DNA of 64,000 nt. It comes from Tetradesmus obliquus (taxonomy: Eukaryota; Chlorophyta; Chlorophyceae; Sphaeropleales; Scenedesmaceae). Shown piece by piece: positions 44,701-56,600 of this stretch (positions are counted from its first letter, which is position 1; each line of letters opens with the position of its first letter). The notes under the pieces are model-generated. The model saw only the letters and a list, made by a program, of their open reading frames with translations, had not been told where the DNA came from and searched no databases. A program made the position numbers and the translations under genes. The DNA is taken from the NCBI GenBank assembly GCA_030272155.1, contig CP126191.1, positions 7,400,501 to 7,464,500 of the forward strand, in the 5' to 3' direction.

Positions 44701-47700
44701 TGCGCGTGCATGCACATGCCTGCAGCCACTCCTCTGCGCATGCATGCATCCCGTGTCAACCATTAGCATGCCTGCTCGGTGTGTGCCTTGTTGCGACCTC
44801 ACCTAGCGTGGTGATGATCAGCAGCCCCACCATGGCAAAGTCAAACAGCCTCACCTAGCGTGGTGATGATCAGCAGCCCCACCATGGCAAAGTCAAACAG
44901 CCTCACCTAGCGTGGTGATGATCAGCAGCCCCACCATGGCAAAGTCAAACAGCCTGCTCAGCGCGTAGGCTGAGGCGGCAACGGAGCGTGAGGGGCACCT
45001 GCCGCATGACCCTGAGAAGGTGGACCCCCAGACACCAGACTGCTGCGTGCCGGGGAACAGGCAGTGGCTGCGGCGGCAGCAGCAGCAGCAGCATGTTGCG
45101 CGACAGCACAGCGCAGCGCAGCGCAGCGTTGAGAAAGCAGCTGGATTGGTGATAAAATGCACGCGCAGCGCAATGTTGATTGGGCACAGCTGGCTTGGTA
45201 CAGGGCATTTACCTGCTGCGCTTGACACATAATATGGCTGATTCGATCTGGTACAAAGAAGGACACGCCACAGCAGCATGCCCCCTGGCGGCTATCAATC
45301 CAAAACCTTCTTATTCCGTAGGTGCAACACATCTGTCCCTGCTGGCTTGCAGCGCTTGCAGCAGCACCACTCACGCGCAGAGCCGGCCTTGGTAGCCCTC
45401 AGCACACATTATGGTCGCATACGCGTCTGCAATCGCTTCGCTGCTGTTGAATGCCAAGTACTCCATAAGCGGTGCCGTGCCCTGCAGCAGGTGCCTGTTG
45501 CTGCCCAGCAGCACCTTGTCGATCAGGGCTGGCAGCGTGTGGCCAGGCCCGCTGTTGGGCTGCGTGCTGCCAGCCGCCAACTGCTGCAGGATGGGCCTGC
45601 ACTCCTCCCTGAGGGCATCCCAGGGCGTCAACGCCCGGCCGCTGCGCCTGCCTTTGATCGCTGCACTGATGTCGTCGCTGTACTCTGGGTTGTTGAGCAT
45701 CAGCTGCTGCTGCTGCAGGCATGCGAGCCTCTTGTCGGCTGCGGCATCCCTGCGGGCGTAGTGACAAGCGGTGACTGTTAGTGACAGATGAGCAGTGCCG
45801 CCCCCACATGAGATGCGCACTGCGTGTGCTGCTCACTTTCCGCCAGCTCATTTCCAGCTGTTGCGAAGGATGGTCAGCGGCACAGTTTTGCATATGCGCT
45901 GCGTTTTGTGTGGTCTGCAAGCTGCCATGATATGTGGGCAATGTGCATCTACTTCCATTTTGTCGTTACTTTCAGTTGCTACAGCTGCACCACCGCGGCG
46001 GAGCAGCCTCACCTGCGGCACGCTGACCTACGGGGGCACTTGATCATGTGTGCGCTCAGTGGCCCCGACTGCCAGTACCCCGTGTCTGGCAGCAGCGTGG
46101 TGCCGCTGCAGTTGCGGCTGTTGGCGGGGCAGATGCTGCAGTTGCTGCGCTGCGGGTTGCTGAAGGTGAACACGGGGTAGGAGCAGTTGGAGCAGCCGTC
46201 AATCTTGCGCGCCTGGCCCCAGCTGCAGGACGGCAGGCGCACAGCCACACTCTGCACCGCGCCCAGCCTGGCCCCGGTGGCGTTGAGCAGCGTGTACGTC
46301 ACGCTCTGGTTGGTGCCTGGTGGCGCCAGCAGCTGGATGCTGTCAAAGACTGCCGCGCCGCTGCTGGGCTGCACCTTGCTGATGCCCGCCACCATGCAGG
46401 TGCTGCAGTTGGCCAGCTCCGCCACCACTGACAGCTGCTCAGCCACGCTGGCAGACACCTGGCTGGCCAGCTGGTCCAGCACAGCCAGCACCACAGGCAC
46501 CATGCGGCCATCAGCGGCAACAAGGCCGCCCTGGTCCTGGCTCAGCTGCTGCTGCTGCTGCTGCTGCTGGCTGCTGCTGCGCCTGCTGCTGGCCAGCTGC
46601 ACTGGCCCCAGCTGTGAAGGGCCTGTGGCAAAGCGGGAAGCTTGTGACTGCGTACTGCTGCTGCCGTTGCCGCTGCGAACGGGCGTCGTGACGGCAGTGG
46701 CCAACTGCTGTGCTACTGCCAAGGCTTTGCCTTCAGATGCCTTTGACTTTGACGGCTGCTGCTTGGCACTGGCAGTGACATTGCTGGTTTGCAGCAGGTG
46801 CCGGCCTGCCAAAGCTGGCTTGGCAGCTGCAGAAGCTGGCTGCTTTGCTGCTGCTGGCGGTGCGCCGCTGCCTTTGACCAGGACTGTAGCGTTGGTGGCA
46901 TACACATCTGCACCAGAGCCCAAGCTTGCACCAGCGTCTAGCAAAACTACTGCAGTTGACACACTGCTGCCTTGCGCCTGCAGCAGGCGGCGCTGGTTGA
47001 CCCCAGCAGTGGCAGCAGCACCGCCAGCAGCCAGTGCATTGCCCTCAAACACCAGCTTCCCTACATCCACAAGCAGCGGGCACTGCTCTGCTCCCTCAGG
47101 ACACGCCTCAATGAAGAGACCAGCACCATACACTGCGCTGTTGTTGGAGAAGCTGTTGCGGCCCAGCAGGCTGAACCCCGCGTCCCACAACCCTAGGCAC
47201 ATGCCGCCGCCAGTGCCCACCACACCACAGGCCGGCAGCGTCTCATTTGAGGACAGCAGTGTGATGCCATTACCAGCTGCTGTTGCCGCATTGCCGTTAG
47301 CAGGTACACCGTGGTGAGATGTGGCCACATGATCAGCAGCAGCAGCTGCTGCATTGAGCCGTGCTGAAGCATCAGCAGCTGCAGTCTGGCCGGCAATGTT
47401 GCGTGCGAATTCATTGTTTGATGTAGTGGAGCCATTGCCAGCAGCCAGGATGCATGCACCAGCGCCTGAGGCAGCCTGGTTGCTCAGGAAGCTGCAGCCA
47501 TCAGTGAAGTAAGCTTGGCAGCTGACGCAGCTGATGCCGCCGCCAGTCTGCACGGCAGCATTGCTGGTGAAGCTGCTGCCATTGATTGCCACGCTGTCAC
47601 ACAAGCTGCAGGCCAGCGCCCCGCCCTGCTTGCCAGCTGTGTTGCTGGCAAAGCGGGTGCCGCTCAGCTGCAGGCGCCAGCTGCTGTCAGGCTCGCGCTG

Positions 47701-50700
47701 CACTGCCTGCGCATTGGCGGCTGCTGCATCGCCAGGCAGCAGCAGGCCGGCAGCCAGCGCACCTCCGTACTGCCTTGCTGCGTTGCCAGTGAAGTTGCTG
47801 CGCGCCACTTTGAGGCTGTGCGCCCCCAAGGGACCCAGCAGCACAGCGCCGCCAGCAGACGATGCATAGTTGTTTGCAAACACCGTGTCTTTCACCTGCA
47901 GCGATGCGCCATGCACATACACGCCACCTCCGCGTCCGTTGGCGCCCCATGCCACGTTGCTGCTGACTGTGCACCTGGTCAGCTGCAGGGCCCCCATCCA
48001 GGCATACACAGCGCCGCCTGCTGAGGTGGGCACCTCGCCCAGCTTGTAGTAGATGGTGGCAGCAGCGGTGGCTGCAGCCGCGCCAGTTGCCGCTGCAGCA
48101 ATGTTGCCTTGCAGCGTGGCTGAGACCAGTGTGCTGCTGCCACGATGCAGCAACAAAGCGCCCCCAACCTGCACAGCACCCAGCAGAGCACCCAGCGCAG
48201 CAGCACGTTTGTCTTGCTGCCTTACTGATGTTTAAGAAAAGTAGCAGACTTTGTGCCGAGTGTGCGTGTTTGGCCCTGTTACAGTGCTTGCTAAGTAAGA
48301 GACCAACACAGCAGGCACAAGGCAGCCACCAACAGCAAGCAGGGACTCACCCTGGCTTGATTGAAGTTGAATGTGCAGTCTGCCGTGCAGTTGATGGTGC
48401 TGCCACCCAGCGTAGCAACAGCCCCTCCAACAGTAGCGGTGTTGTTGTTCATTGTCACTGCCTTGAGCTGCAGATGAGTGGCACCTCCCAAGGCAAACAC
48501 AGCCCCGCCAAATGTAGCCTGCATACGTTTGGCAGTAGTGATGGAGACAGCCGCACCAGCAGCGCGCGTGTGTTGGACCATTGTAAGCAGGGTGCATGGT
48601 CATCACGCAGGGACGCACAAGCAATGGTCAACTTGATCAGTAATGTGCCTGGACAAGCATCAACAGAAGGCATTGCTTCTGCAGACCTGTTGCTGCCGGT
48701 TTCGCCACTGCATTTAACTGCATGTGCTTGCATGCATAGCAGCAGCCATTGGTGCTGTAAGGAAGGTTATATCAGGTGGCTTGCTGTGCAGCCACCTACC
48801 CTGTTGTTATTGAGCTTCGCTTCAACCGCCAGCAAAGAAGCACTGTTGGCCATGAACAGTGCCCCGCCAGAGCCAGCTGTGCAGTTGTTGTGGCTGACTG
48901 CTGTCGTGCCTGCTGCCGAGCTCCTAATCTCCAGCGAAGCACCCTTGTCCGATTGCACACCAGCGCCAGACTTGACTGCACGGTTGCCTCCAACTATGCT
49001 GCTGATCAGTACGGCTTGCTGGCCAGCTGCCACCCACAGGCCCCCACCAGCGTCAGTGCTGGCTGCCTGGCCCTTATCAGCAGGGCTGGATGCCGCAGTC
49101 GCGGCTGCAGCCAGAAACACACCTGACGCAGGCTTGGCAAGCGCTGCTGCTGCTAGGACGCCCTTCATGCAGGCCTGCCGTGCTGCTGCATCTGATGCTA
49201 CCCCGTTGGCTGTGATGCTGCTGCATTTGATGGTTACTCCTGAGTCAACTCCTTCGTCTGAGAGCTTGACAGCCACCCCGGCACCTTGCTGTGCGGAGTT
49301 GCATGACACCTGCGCGCACAGCAGCATTGAATGCAAGCAGCCATCAACAAGGGGACAGTGTGGCACCAATGCATATTTGTTATTTGCTACTTACTGAGAG
49401 CCCCACAACGTCAACTTCAATGCGTAAGGGTTGATTGTGCCTGCTTTGCTGGGGTAATGTAACCCTCATGCACAGTGCTGTACATCAGAGATCACAGAAT
49501 GCGCTCATGAAAGGGTTAGCACAAGCAGTTTGCCCATTCAGCTGCAGGGCGCTCACCTGTGTGTTGTGCAGCACCACGCCCTGCCCTCCATACACCATCA
49601 GCCCGCCGCCCTCCTGTGCAGCGCTGTTGCCCAGGAACCTGTCCCCGTGCAGCGTCACGTTGCAGGGGTTGGTGATGACGCCGCCGCCCCTGATAAGCGC
49701 GGTGTTGTTCAGCCACGTGTTGTTGGTCAGGCGGAAGGCAGTGCCTTCTGTGTCAACAGCCTTGTTGCTGCACCACAGGCCGCCGCCCGCCTGCAGCGCT
49801 GTGTTGTGAGCAAACACGTTGTTGCGGATGTCGGCTGCTGCTAAGTCTTTGGCAAGCACTGACAGGCCGGCACCAAAGGAGGCCTGCATTCACAGCATAA
49901 GCAACAGTGCCAGCACAAAGGCTCAGTTCAAGCATATCAAGATATCCCCTGATGCAGTCGCCTGTTGGATGCAAGCTTTCAGATGCCAACTGCTCCATGC
50001 ATGCAACATGCTTGCAGGGCTATGGACAGCAAGGCACCAGCACAGCTAGCGCAGTGCAGGCAACACAGCCAGCAGTGATGCATGTGTGCAGCAACTGTGC
50101 AGGGTAATGGCCAACAAGGCACCAGCACAGCTAGCAGTGCAGGCAGCAGGGCTGCACTCCACTCACTGTGTTGCGCGTGAACCTGCTGTCATGAATGGAC
50201 AGCGTGAACACATCTCCCTCCGATTCTGCTTGTAACGCGCCTCCCTTGCCTGTGAGCGAGTTGCCCTCCAAGGTGCAGCCTTGCATGTGCACATCTAATG
50301 CGCTGCGTGCTGTCAGCCACAGGCCTGCCGCCGCATTCAATGCCTGACAGTTTGTAATGGACACATTGCTAAGCAGGTGGTAGCCGCTTGTGGCGCGGAT
50401 GGCTCCTCCCTGCAGCGCGCAGCGCAGTTGAGCAGACATCACATCAAAATCAATCCTGCAGCAGGCTTCAAGCAGCTGGCTATCTGCTTGTCTGCAACAA
50501 AGATCACTACTGTGTTATGCATGGCAGTTGTGTATGATCACAAGCAGCTGCTTCTGGCTCATACATCCACTGCATCAAGAACAGCACAGCAGCGTCCGTG
50601 TTGCAATGCCCAGCAACTTGAACCGCACCGAGTCAGCAGACGAGCTTGCAAAGGCGGAGTCCCGGATGACGCTTGTGACAGCACGCATAGAGATGGCTCC

Positions 50701-51809
50701 TCCGTTTGACTGGGCATTGCAGCGGCTGAAGCTGCTGCCAGAAATAAGCAGCGTGGCAGACTCCAGTGCCATGCATCCACCGTTGATGGCGGTTTTTCTT
50801 TCTCGAGCTGTATGGCCGGCCACACTGCTTGCACTCGCAGCATGGCTTGAAGCTGTTGACCCAACAAATGTTGTGTTGATCACGCCCAGGTATGTATCAT
50901 ACGCTGCAATGCTGCCTCCTCTGCCACCTGCAGCATAGGCAGATGAAGCGTGATGGCCAACTTGTGAGGCAATGCGCAATGCTCTTACCCTCTGCACGAT
51001 TTTCCCGCCAATGACAGTGAACACACAATTGCACACAAACATGTTCCACATTGCAACAGGCCCACCAGCCAGGTGCAGTACTAACAGTGTTTAGGCTGCC
51101 CCTAGTGACAACCGGTGCCATTCATTGCATTGGCAGGGCCAAGATTGTTGTGCACATTGTACTCACCGTTGATTTCAGCTGTGTTGTTGGAGAATGTGCA
51201 GTGAGCCACTGTGAGGCCGTCCTTCACAGGCTCACAGTCAGACACGCCACGCTGCAGCACATGTGTGACGCCTGCCCCCACCAGGCCCACTGCACCACTT
51301 GACGAGACAAAGTCAGCTGAGGTGCCTGCAGCAGGTGGCACAGCAGCAGCCCGGTGAGTTGCTCCACACGCACATACACAATGCGTGGTTCACAGAGAGG
51401 GTTTGGCCTAAACAGTGTCTTGTGCGTGGCGCAGCAGCTCATGCATGCTGCAATGGAAGCGCACACATCAGTTGTGCATGGTGACCGCATCCCGAGAAAG
51501 CTGCCGATCACTGGTAACAGTCACGCACACAGCACATTGCGACTGCTGCTGCTGCTGCTGCTGCAGTTGGGCCTGCAGCCAAGTGCTGGTGCGTGCGTGA
51601 TGCTGCTGCAGCTGGCTATGCTGCTTGCTGCGCCTCTGCTGTGCCCCCACCTGGCCGTGGCTGGTTGCTCTCGAAGCTGCAGTCTTGCAGCTGCGACATG
51701 CCCACAGGCTGCAGTAGCAGCACTGCAGAGCCGTTTGCAGCGCGGTTGCCGGCAAACGAGCTGCGCGCTGCACCCAGCCAGCTGCGCTGCGCATGGATGG
51801 CGCCACCCC
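41750..51809 (-). repeat. Right arm of large inverted duplication
   Basis: Reverse-complement counterpart of 1-10036. The true outer end is unknown because the left arm runs off the window; the right-arm gene extends to 53019. The near-identical core is about 44797-48200. Regions with little alignment to the left arm include the intron 43267-43510, most of exon 44562-43511, and the intron 44563-44796. Confidence 0.9.
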
Positions 51810-53019
51810 GGCAGCTGTCTCCAAAGCCGCCGGCACTGCAAACAAACACGCACAGCAGAAGGCACAACACGTGGCGGGCTCGCTGGCTGGCACAGGTTAC
51901 GGCGGCACGCAAGCCTGACTGTACACACGCAGCTGCCATACGCACTGCTGAGGCTGTTGAGGCAGGCTAGCAGAAGCACGCAAGTGCTTTGCGTGTTGAC
52001 AGGCGCTTTGGCCACGCACCTGCTGCCTTGGTTGTTCATGAACTCGCTGTTCAGCACCAGCACTGCAGCACGGTCCGCAAACAGCCCTGCGCCGCAGCCC
52101 TGCGCTGTGTTGTTGGTGAAACTGCAGCCATCAAGCACAAGCCTGCTGTTGCTGGCCGCAATTGCAGCACCCCTGCTGCCTGAACAGCTGCTGACAGCGA
52201 CATTCTTCAGCACCACATTAGGGGCAGGCATGGCGCGGCCGCCGCCTGCTGCCGTGGTGATGGGTGCAGGTGCTGTGGCGCCTGCTGTGCCGTTGACGGA
52301 GATGGCTGTGCCGCTGCAGCCGCTGATGGTCAAGTCCTGCAACATCACGGCTGTCGACCTGCGGTGTGTGGGCAGGATGTGAAGGTAGCAGGTTGGGAGC
52401 AGTCGACAAAGGCATCGCTGGATTAGTGCTCAAGTTATTCATGCCTAGCTCAACGCACACAACTGAGTTCACTGAAATACGCAGACAAGCACATGCTGTC
52501 AGCGACATACCTTTGTATGACAAACGCAGATGATCCTGAGGTGTCACTGCAGGTGATGTCTGCAGGCCCAGCCACCACAACAAGGCTGGGCTTGCTGCTG
52601 ACCACCAGGGGTGTATCTGCTATCAAGGAGCCTGACAGGGTGACATAGATCGGCCCTGTAGCTGCCTCCACCTCCCGCTGCAGGTCAGCCCATGTTGCAG
52701 CTGCAATGCGCCGCGCCCCTGACACACTGAATGGCTGGTAGCTCAAGGCAGCAGCGGGGGCAGCTGCTTCAGCCCAGCAGGTTGCAGCTGCAAGCTTGAA
52801 GCCCTGCAGGCGCGTGGGCTCAGCCCCACAGGCAGGCTCTGCTGCTGCAGGCTTCTTTGGTGCTGCTGCGGCCTGTGCTGCAGGCACGGCTGACTGTGCT
52901 GCAGTGGGCATGGGCCCAGCTGCTGCTGGTGCCACATTGAAGCCCAGCTGCAGCAACAGCAGCAGCACCAATAGCGCAGTTGCTGCTGCTGCTGAACCTG
53001 GCGGGCGTGATGCACTCAT
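41756..53019 (-). CDS. PMP-repeat / polytopic membrane / EF-hand protein, copy B (complete)
   Basis: Complete counterpart of the left-edge gene. Fifteen exons on the minus strand: 53019-52511, 52358-52020, 51835-51651, 51325-51167, 50927-50629, 50409-50167, 49883-49557, 49309-48800, 48518-48351, 48168-46013, 45749-45375, 45067-44907, 44562-43511, 43266-42599 and 42353-41756, summing to 2582 residues. The start MSASRPPG is followed by a clear signal-peptide core (ALLVLLLLLQLGF); ATG 53103 in frame is less likely. Residues to about 1550 carry PMP-type GGAI/FxxN repeats; then come a Cys-rich segment, a first transmembrane helix ending at 44907, a linker rich in Gln and Asp (44562-43511), several helices, and the EF-hand loop DVDGDGRVSRAD at about residues 2526-2537. 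Inferred type I-like ectodomain with cytosolic Ca2+ sensor. Its start faces that of the paralogue at 53690. Confidence 0.87.
44797..44952 (-). repeat. 52-bp tandem triplication carrying an exon end and its splice donor (copy B)
   Basis: Three units starting at 44797, 44849 and 44901 match the 6735-6890 triplication in reverse complement. The units appear identical here, whereas two of three in the left arm carry one change each. The donor read first by the transcript is at 44906-44901 (exon end 44907) and is the only one that keeps the frame. Confidence 0.9.
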
Positions 53020-53689
53020 CCACAGCGGTGAATCTGCGTGGCTCCACCGGTCTGCATCCTGCTGGCAGCAACCATCACGAAGGAGCTGGTGCAGGTGTAG
53101 CACGGTCTGCTGCTGGTGTGTCCCACGACAGGTCAGATGGTCATCGTGCTGGCAAATTCAGCGTAAAAACGATCTTACTGCTGTTTCTGGCAAGACTAGA
53201 GTACCTACGCAACCACAGGAGCGCGTTTCACAGTAGTCACCAGAAGACAGCAGATTTCAAATGTTGATCAGCAAGCGACAGACCTAGTGAGGATCTTAGA
53301 TACTTTGAAAGCAGACACATTACAGTACATGGTGCGCCAATACGTCTTCTGACGGTTGAGTCGCGTGCACGGGACTTGTTAGTAGTGATCAGCCGCAAGC
53401 ATTCGATGTACAGCAGTTTAGCCAATATGATTATCATCCGAAAATACGTGAACGACGTGTCCCTAGTTTTTTCAAGCCTACATTTGCCCAGGTCAGGTCC
53501 CAGTCGGTCAGCAGGGCCGGGAGCCTGGTCTGGTGGCCCCTGTCGGACAGCTGCCACTGTAGTGAATGCTGCGTGGCATGCGTCTGTAAACTATTTCGCC
53601 GGTAAATATTTAGTTCAACTGTAGCTCAGCCTGTCAGATGTCTGCCTGAGGTCCAGAGCCGTCCCACAGCAGTATGAAGAGGCACCACT
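53020..53689. promoter_or_regulatory. Shared 670-bp region between head-to-head PMP-like genes
   Basis: Separates the start codons of copy B (minus) and its diverged paralogue (plus), so it should carry both promoters. It is less GC-rich than the flanking exons, especially 53160-53480. No known motif was recognised and the short ORFs are not credible. Confidence 0.45.
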
Positions 53690-56600
53690 ATGCCTGCTGG
53701 TTGCGTTCATGCATTGGCACTTTCTCTGGTGTTGGTCGCTGGCGTTGCCACAGCTCTGCCCGTCTCAGAGGTGAGCCTGGCCGTAAGCAAGCAGCATGTT
53801 GCAGTTGCTGTAGGATGTAGTGAGTTGTGGTCTGTGTGTCCCACACGAGCAGCAGTCACACACTGCTCAGGGCTTGACCTTTCATCACATATGTGTGCAT
53901 CCAGCATGCACCTACTGATGCACAACCATGCCACAATATTCCTGCAACTCGTGTGCACAACTAACCTGTGGTTGCGCTGCCTGTGCAGCTTGCTGCACAG
54001 CTGTACCCTGGTTACACAGTGCTGCAGCTGGCCCCCAGCAGCACCAGCAGCCTAGCAGCAGCAATTGAACAGGCCAGGAGGGCTGCAGGCACAACCCCAA
54101 GCTCCTTCCTGGTCATCTTTTCAAGCAGCAGGCAGCCCCTGGTGGTGGATGAGGCGCTGGCAGTAGGGCCGGGTGAGGCCTGGGCGCTGTCAACAGCAGC
54201 GGGGCTGCAGGCTGCAGCAGGTGGTGCTGCACTGGCCCCAGCAGACCTGCTGCCTGTGAGGTGCAGCGCCCTGCGGAACGGCAGCCTCATCACAAACAGG
54301 TGGGCACCTGGGCTTGATGCCAGCGTTGTGAGGTGGAGGCACATATCGCTGTGTACCCCGCACAACATGGAGCAGTGCCGACTCAATTTGTAGGCTAGGA
54401 GCCTGCTGCTGCACGCCCAGCATGTTAACTTTGTGTTCTGATCACGTGCTACTGTGCATTGCCGCAGTGAGTCCTTTTCAAGTCTGGACCTGCTGGGGCT
54501 GTCCATCAGCGGCTGCCCTGGCACAGCATTGGACTTGAGTGGCGGCAAGCGGCTGCTGCTGTCCAACACACACCTCAAGGGCAGCAATGCAGAGGACCTG
54601 GCAGAGGACGGCGGGGCAGCCTTGCTGCGGGAGATTGATGAGGCAAGGCACAGTGGACATTGTTTTGCCAATACCTGCTGTTGCTGTTGTTGATGGTTTG
54701 CTGTGAACCAAGCCATCTTGCAGTGCAACAGTGACAGTGGCAGGAGCATTAGCAGCAGCACAATGCTTGCCATCAGATTGTTTAGCCCGCCAAATTCTTG
54801 TTGTAGGCGGCAGCAACACATCAAAATTCACACGCCATTCACGGCCAGCTGCCTCCCCGTGCGCTGACCTGGACTTGCGTTTGGTGCAACGCCTGCAGGT
54901 GACATTTGTGAACAGCGCATGCCTTGGCAACTCTGTGCTGAACAGCGGAGGCTGTGTGTATGGGGTGAAGCTTGGGCAGTTTACAGCGCTCAACAGCAGC
55001 TTCACCAACAACTGGGTGAGCTGCGCGCTGCTGTTGCAATGCAGCCAGCACTGCAATAGCCTCGTGTTGCAATCAACTGGCAATCAATCTGCTGCACAGC
55101 GTTCGACGTAACAGTGGCCTTACACTGCTTCTGGACTGGATGGCTGGATGGCTGTGCATTTTGCCTGCATTGTGGCTGGGCACAGCAGTGGCAGCAACCA
55201 ATGCACTCAAAAGTTCTCACCCGCCCTGCCTGCTTCGCTTGATGGTCCTGCATGTGCAACAACCTTGGCAGATCTGAAGCACAGTTAGAGTTCAAATTGA
55301 CACAAGCTGTGCACCGCATACTGCCTACCAACCACCTCTGTGTGTTTGCCGTGCAGAAATCCGCAGAGGAGGTTGGTGGGCGGCTGAAGGGTGGTGGTGC
55401 GCTCTATTTTGAGTCGCTGCGCGCCGTCACCATCACCAACTGCGACTTTGCCCACAACAGTGCACTGTATGGCAATGGCGGCTCGCTGTTCTGCTCCACC
55501 TGTGGCGACCTACTGGTCACCCGCAGCAGGTTCACCAACAACTCGGCTGCAGCATCGGTGAGCAACGTCATCAGAAGCCCAAAAAGCAAAGCCTTGCCAG
55601 AGCAATGTCCTGAAGCACAGCACGCTGCAGGGACCCTTCACCCTGCCACCTTGCTTGCTGTTGCGCCGAGCCATGGCAGCGCTGCACAAACCAAAGCTGA
55701 ATGGCAATGCAGCGCTGCCACCCCTGCACTGCACACTGTTGCCAGCAGCTGTGCAAATCACTTCGACTACTGATGTTGCCCATCTGCCTGCAGGGCGGCT
55801 GCATCTTTGCTGGCGAGGTTGCTTCATTCACCCTGCTCGACTGCAACTTTACAGCCAACGGTCGTTACACAGACACCACAGGCACAGAGAAATTGACTGG
55901 CAGCGGTGCAGCCATTGCGACAGACGGCACGCGCACCAGCAACTTGTACCCCGTCAATCTGGTCGTGCGGCGGTCGACCTTTGTCGACAATACAGCGGAT
56001 ACCGGAGGCGCCATCAAGGCATTGCAGTACTCAGATGGCAGGGGCAGGGTGGAGGTGCATGAGTGCCGCTTCTTTGGCAACAATGTGAGTCCTGGAGAAA
56101 GAGGTTGCAGCACTACATTGTGTGCATTTGCAAGCAACTTCAGGCACAATGGCTGAAAGGATCACCTGCCAGCCATCCTCCTGACACACACAGGAAATGT
56201 ACAATGGTGGTTTAGGCGCTGTTTATGAATCGCGTGTTGCTTTCAATTGAAGCCACTGAAGGCAGTGCTGCGACACCCACACATGACAGCTGCACTGCTT
56301 TCTGACTTTTACGTATCATCACCTCTTCTTCACCTGGTGCGCTGCAGGGGTCCGTTGATGGAGGGGCCATCATGATAGATGAAACACAGCACGTTCAGCT
56401 GGTGCTGAATGCATCGAGCTTTGAGGACAACCGGGGTGATTTCGGCGGTGCAGTGAGCGCCTACGACGCTGATGTAACAGCAACTAACTGCAGCTTCACG
56501 GCAAATAAGGTGCGCTGCCTGGCCCTGCAGCTGGCACATGTGACGGTGCTGTTGGGATGCCTTTGTGCTCAACTGCACCTCCAGTTCTCTGGGGAGTCCT

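Noticed and set aside
48087..49397. 436-codon plus-strand ORF
   Set aside because: Antisense to two exons and an intron of copy B, without family motifs. The minus strand has PMP repeats and clean splice sites here.
1..53019. The two arms as terminal inverted repeats of a giant transposon or Maverick-like element
   Set aside because: The interior holds ordinary cellular genes (ValRS, peptidase, decarboxylase) and no transposase, integrase or capsid gene. Arm ends do not resemble transposon termini and no target-site duplication is visible.
1..53019. Arms as a trivial assembly artefact (collapsed or mirrored haplotype)
   Set aside because: The arms differ strongly in introns, linker exon and one ectodomain exon, and each has its own 3' flank. 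That does not fit a copied contig, though only long reads can settle it.
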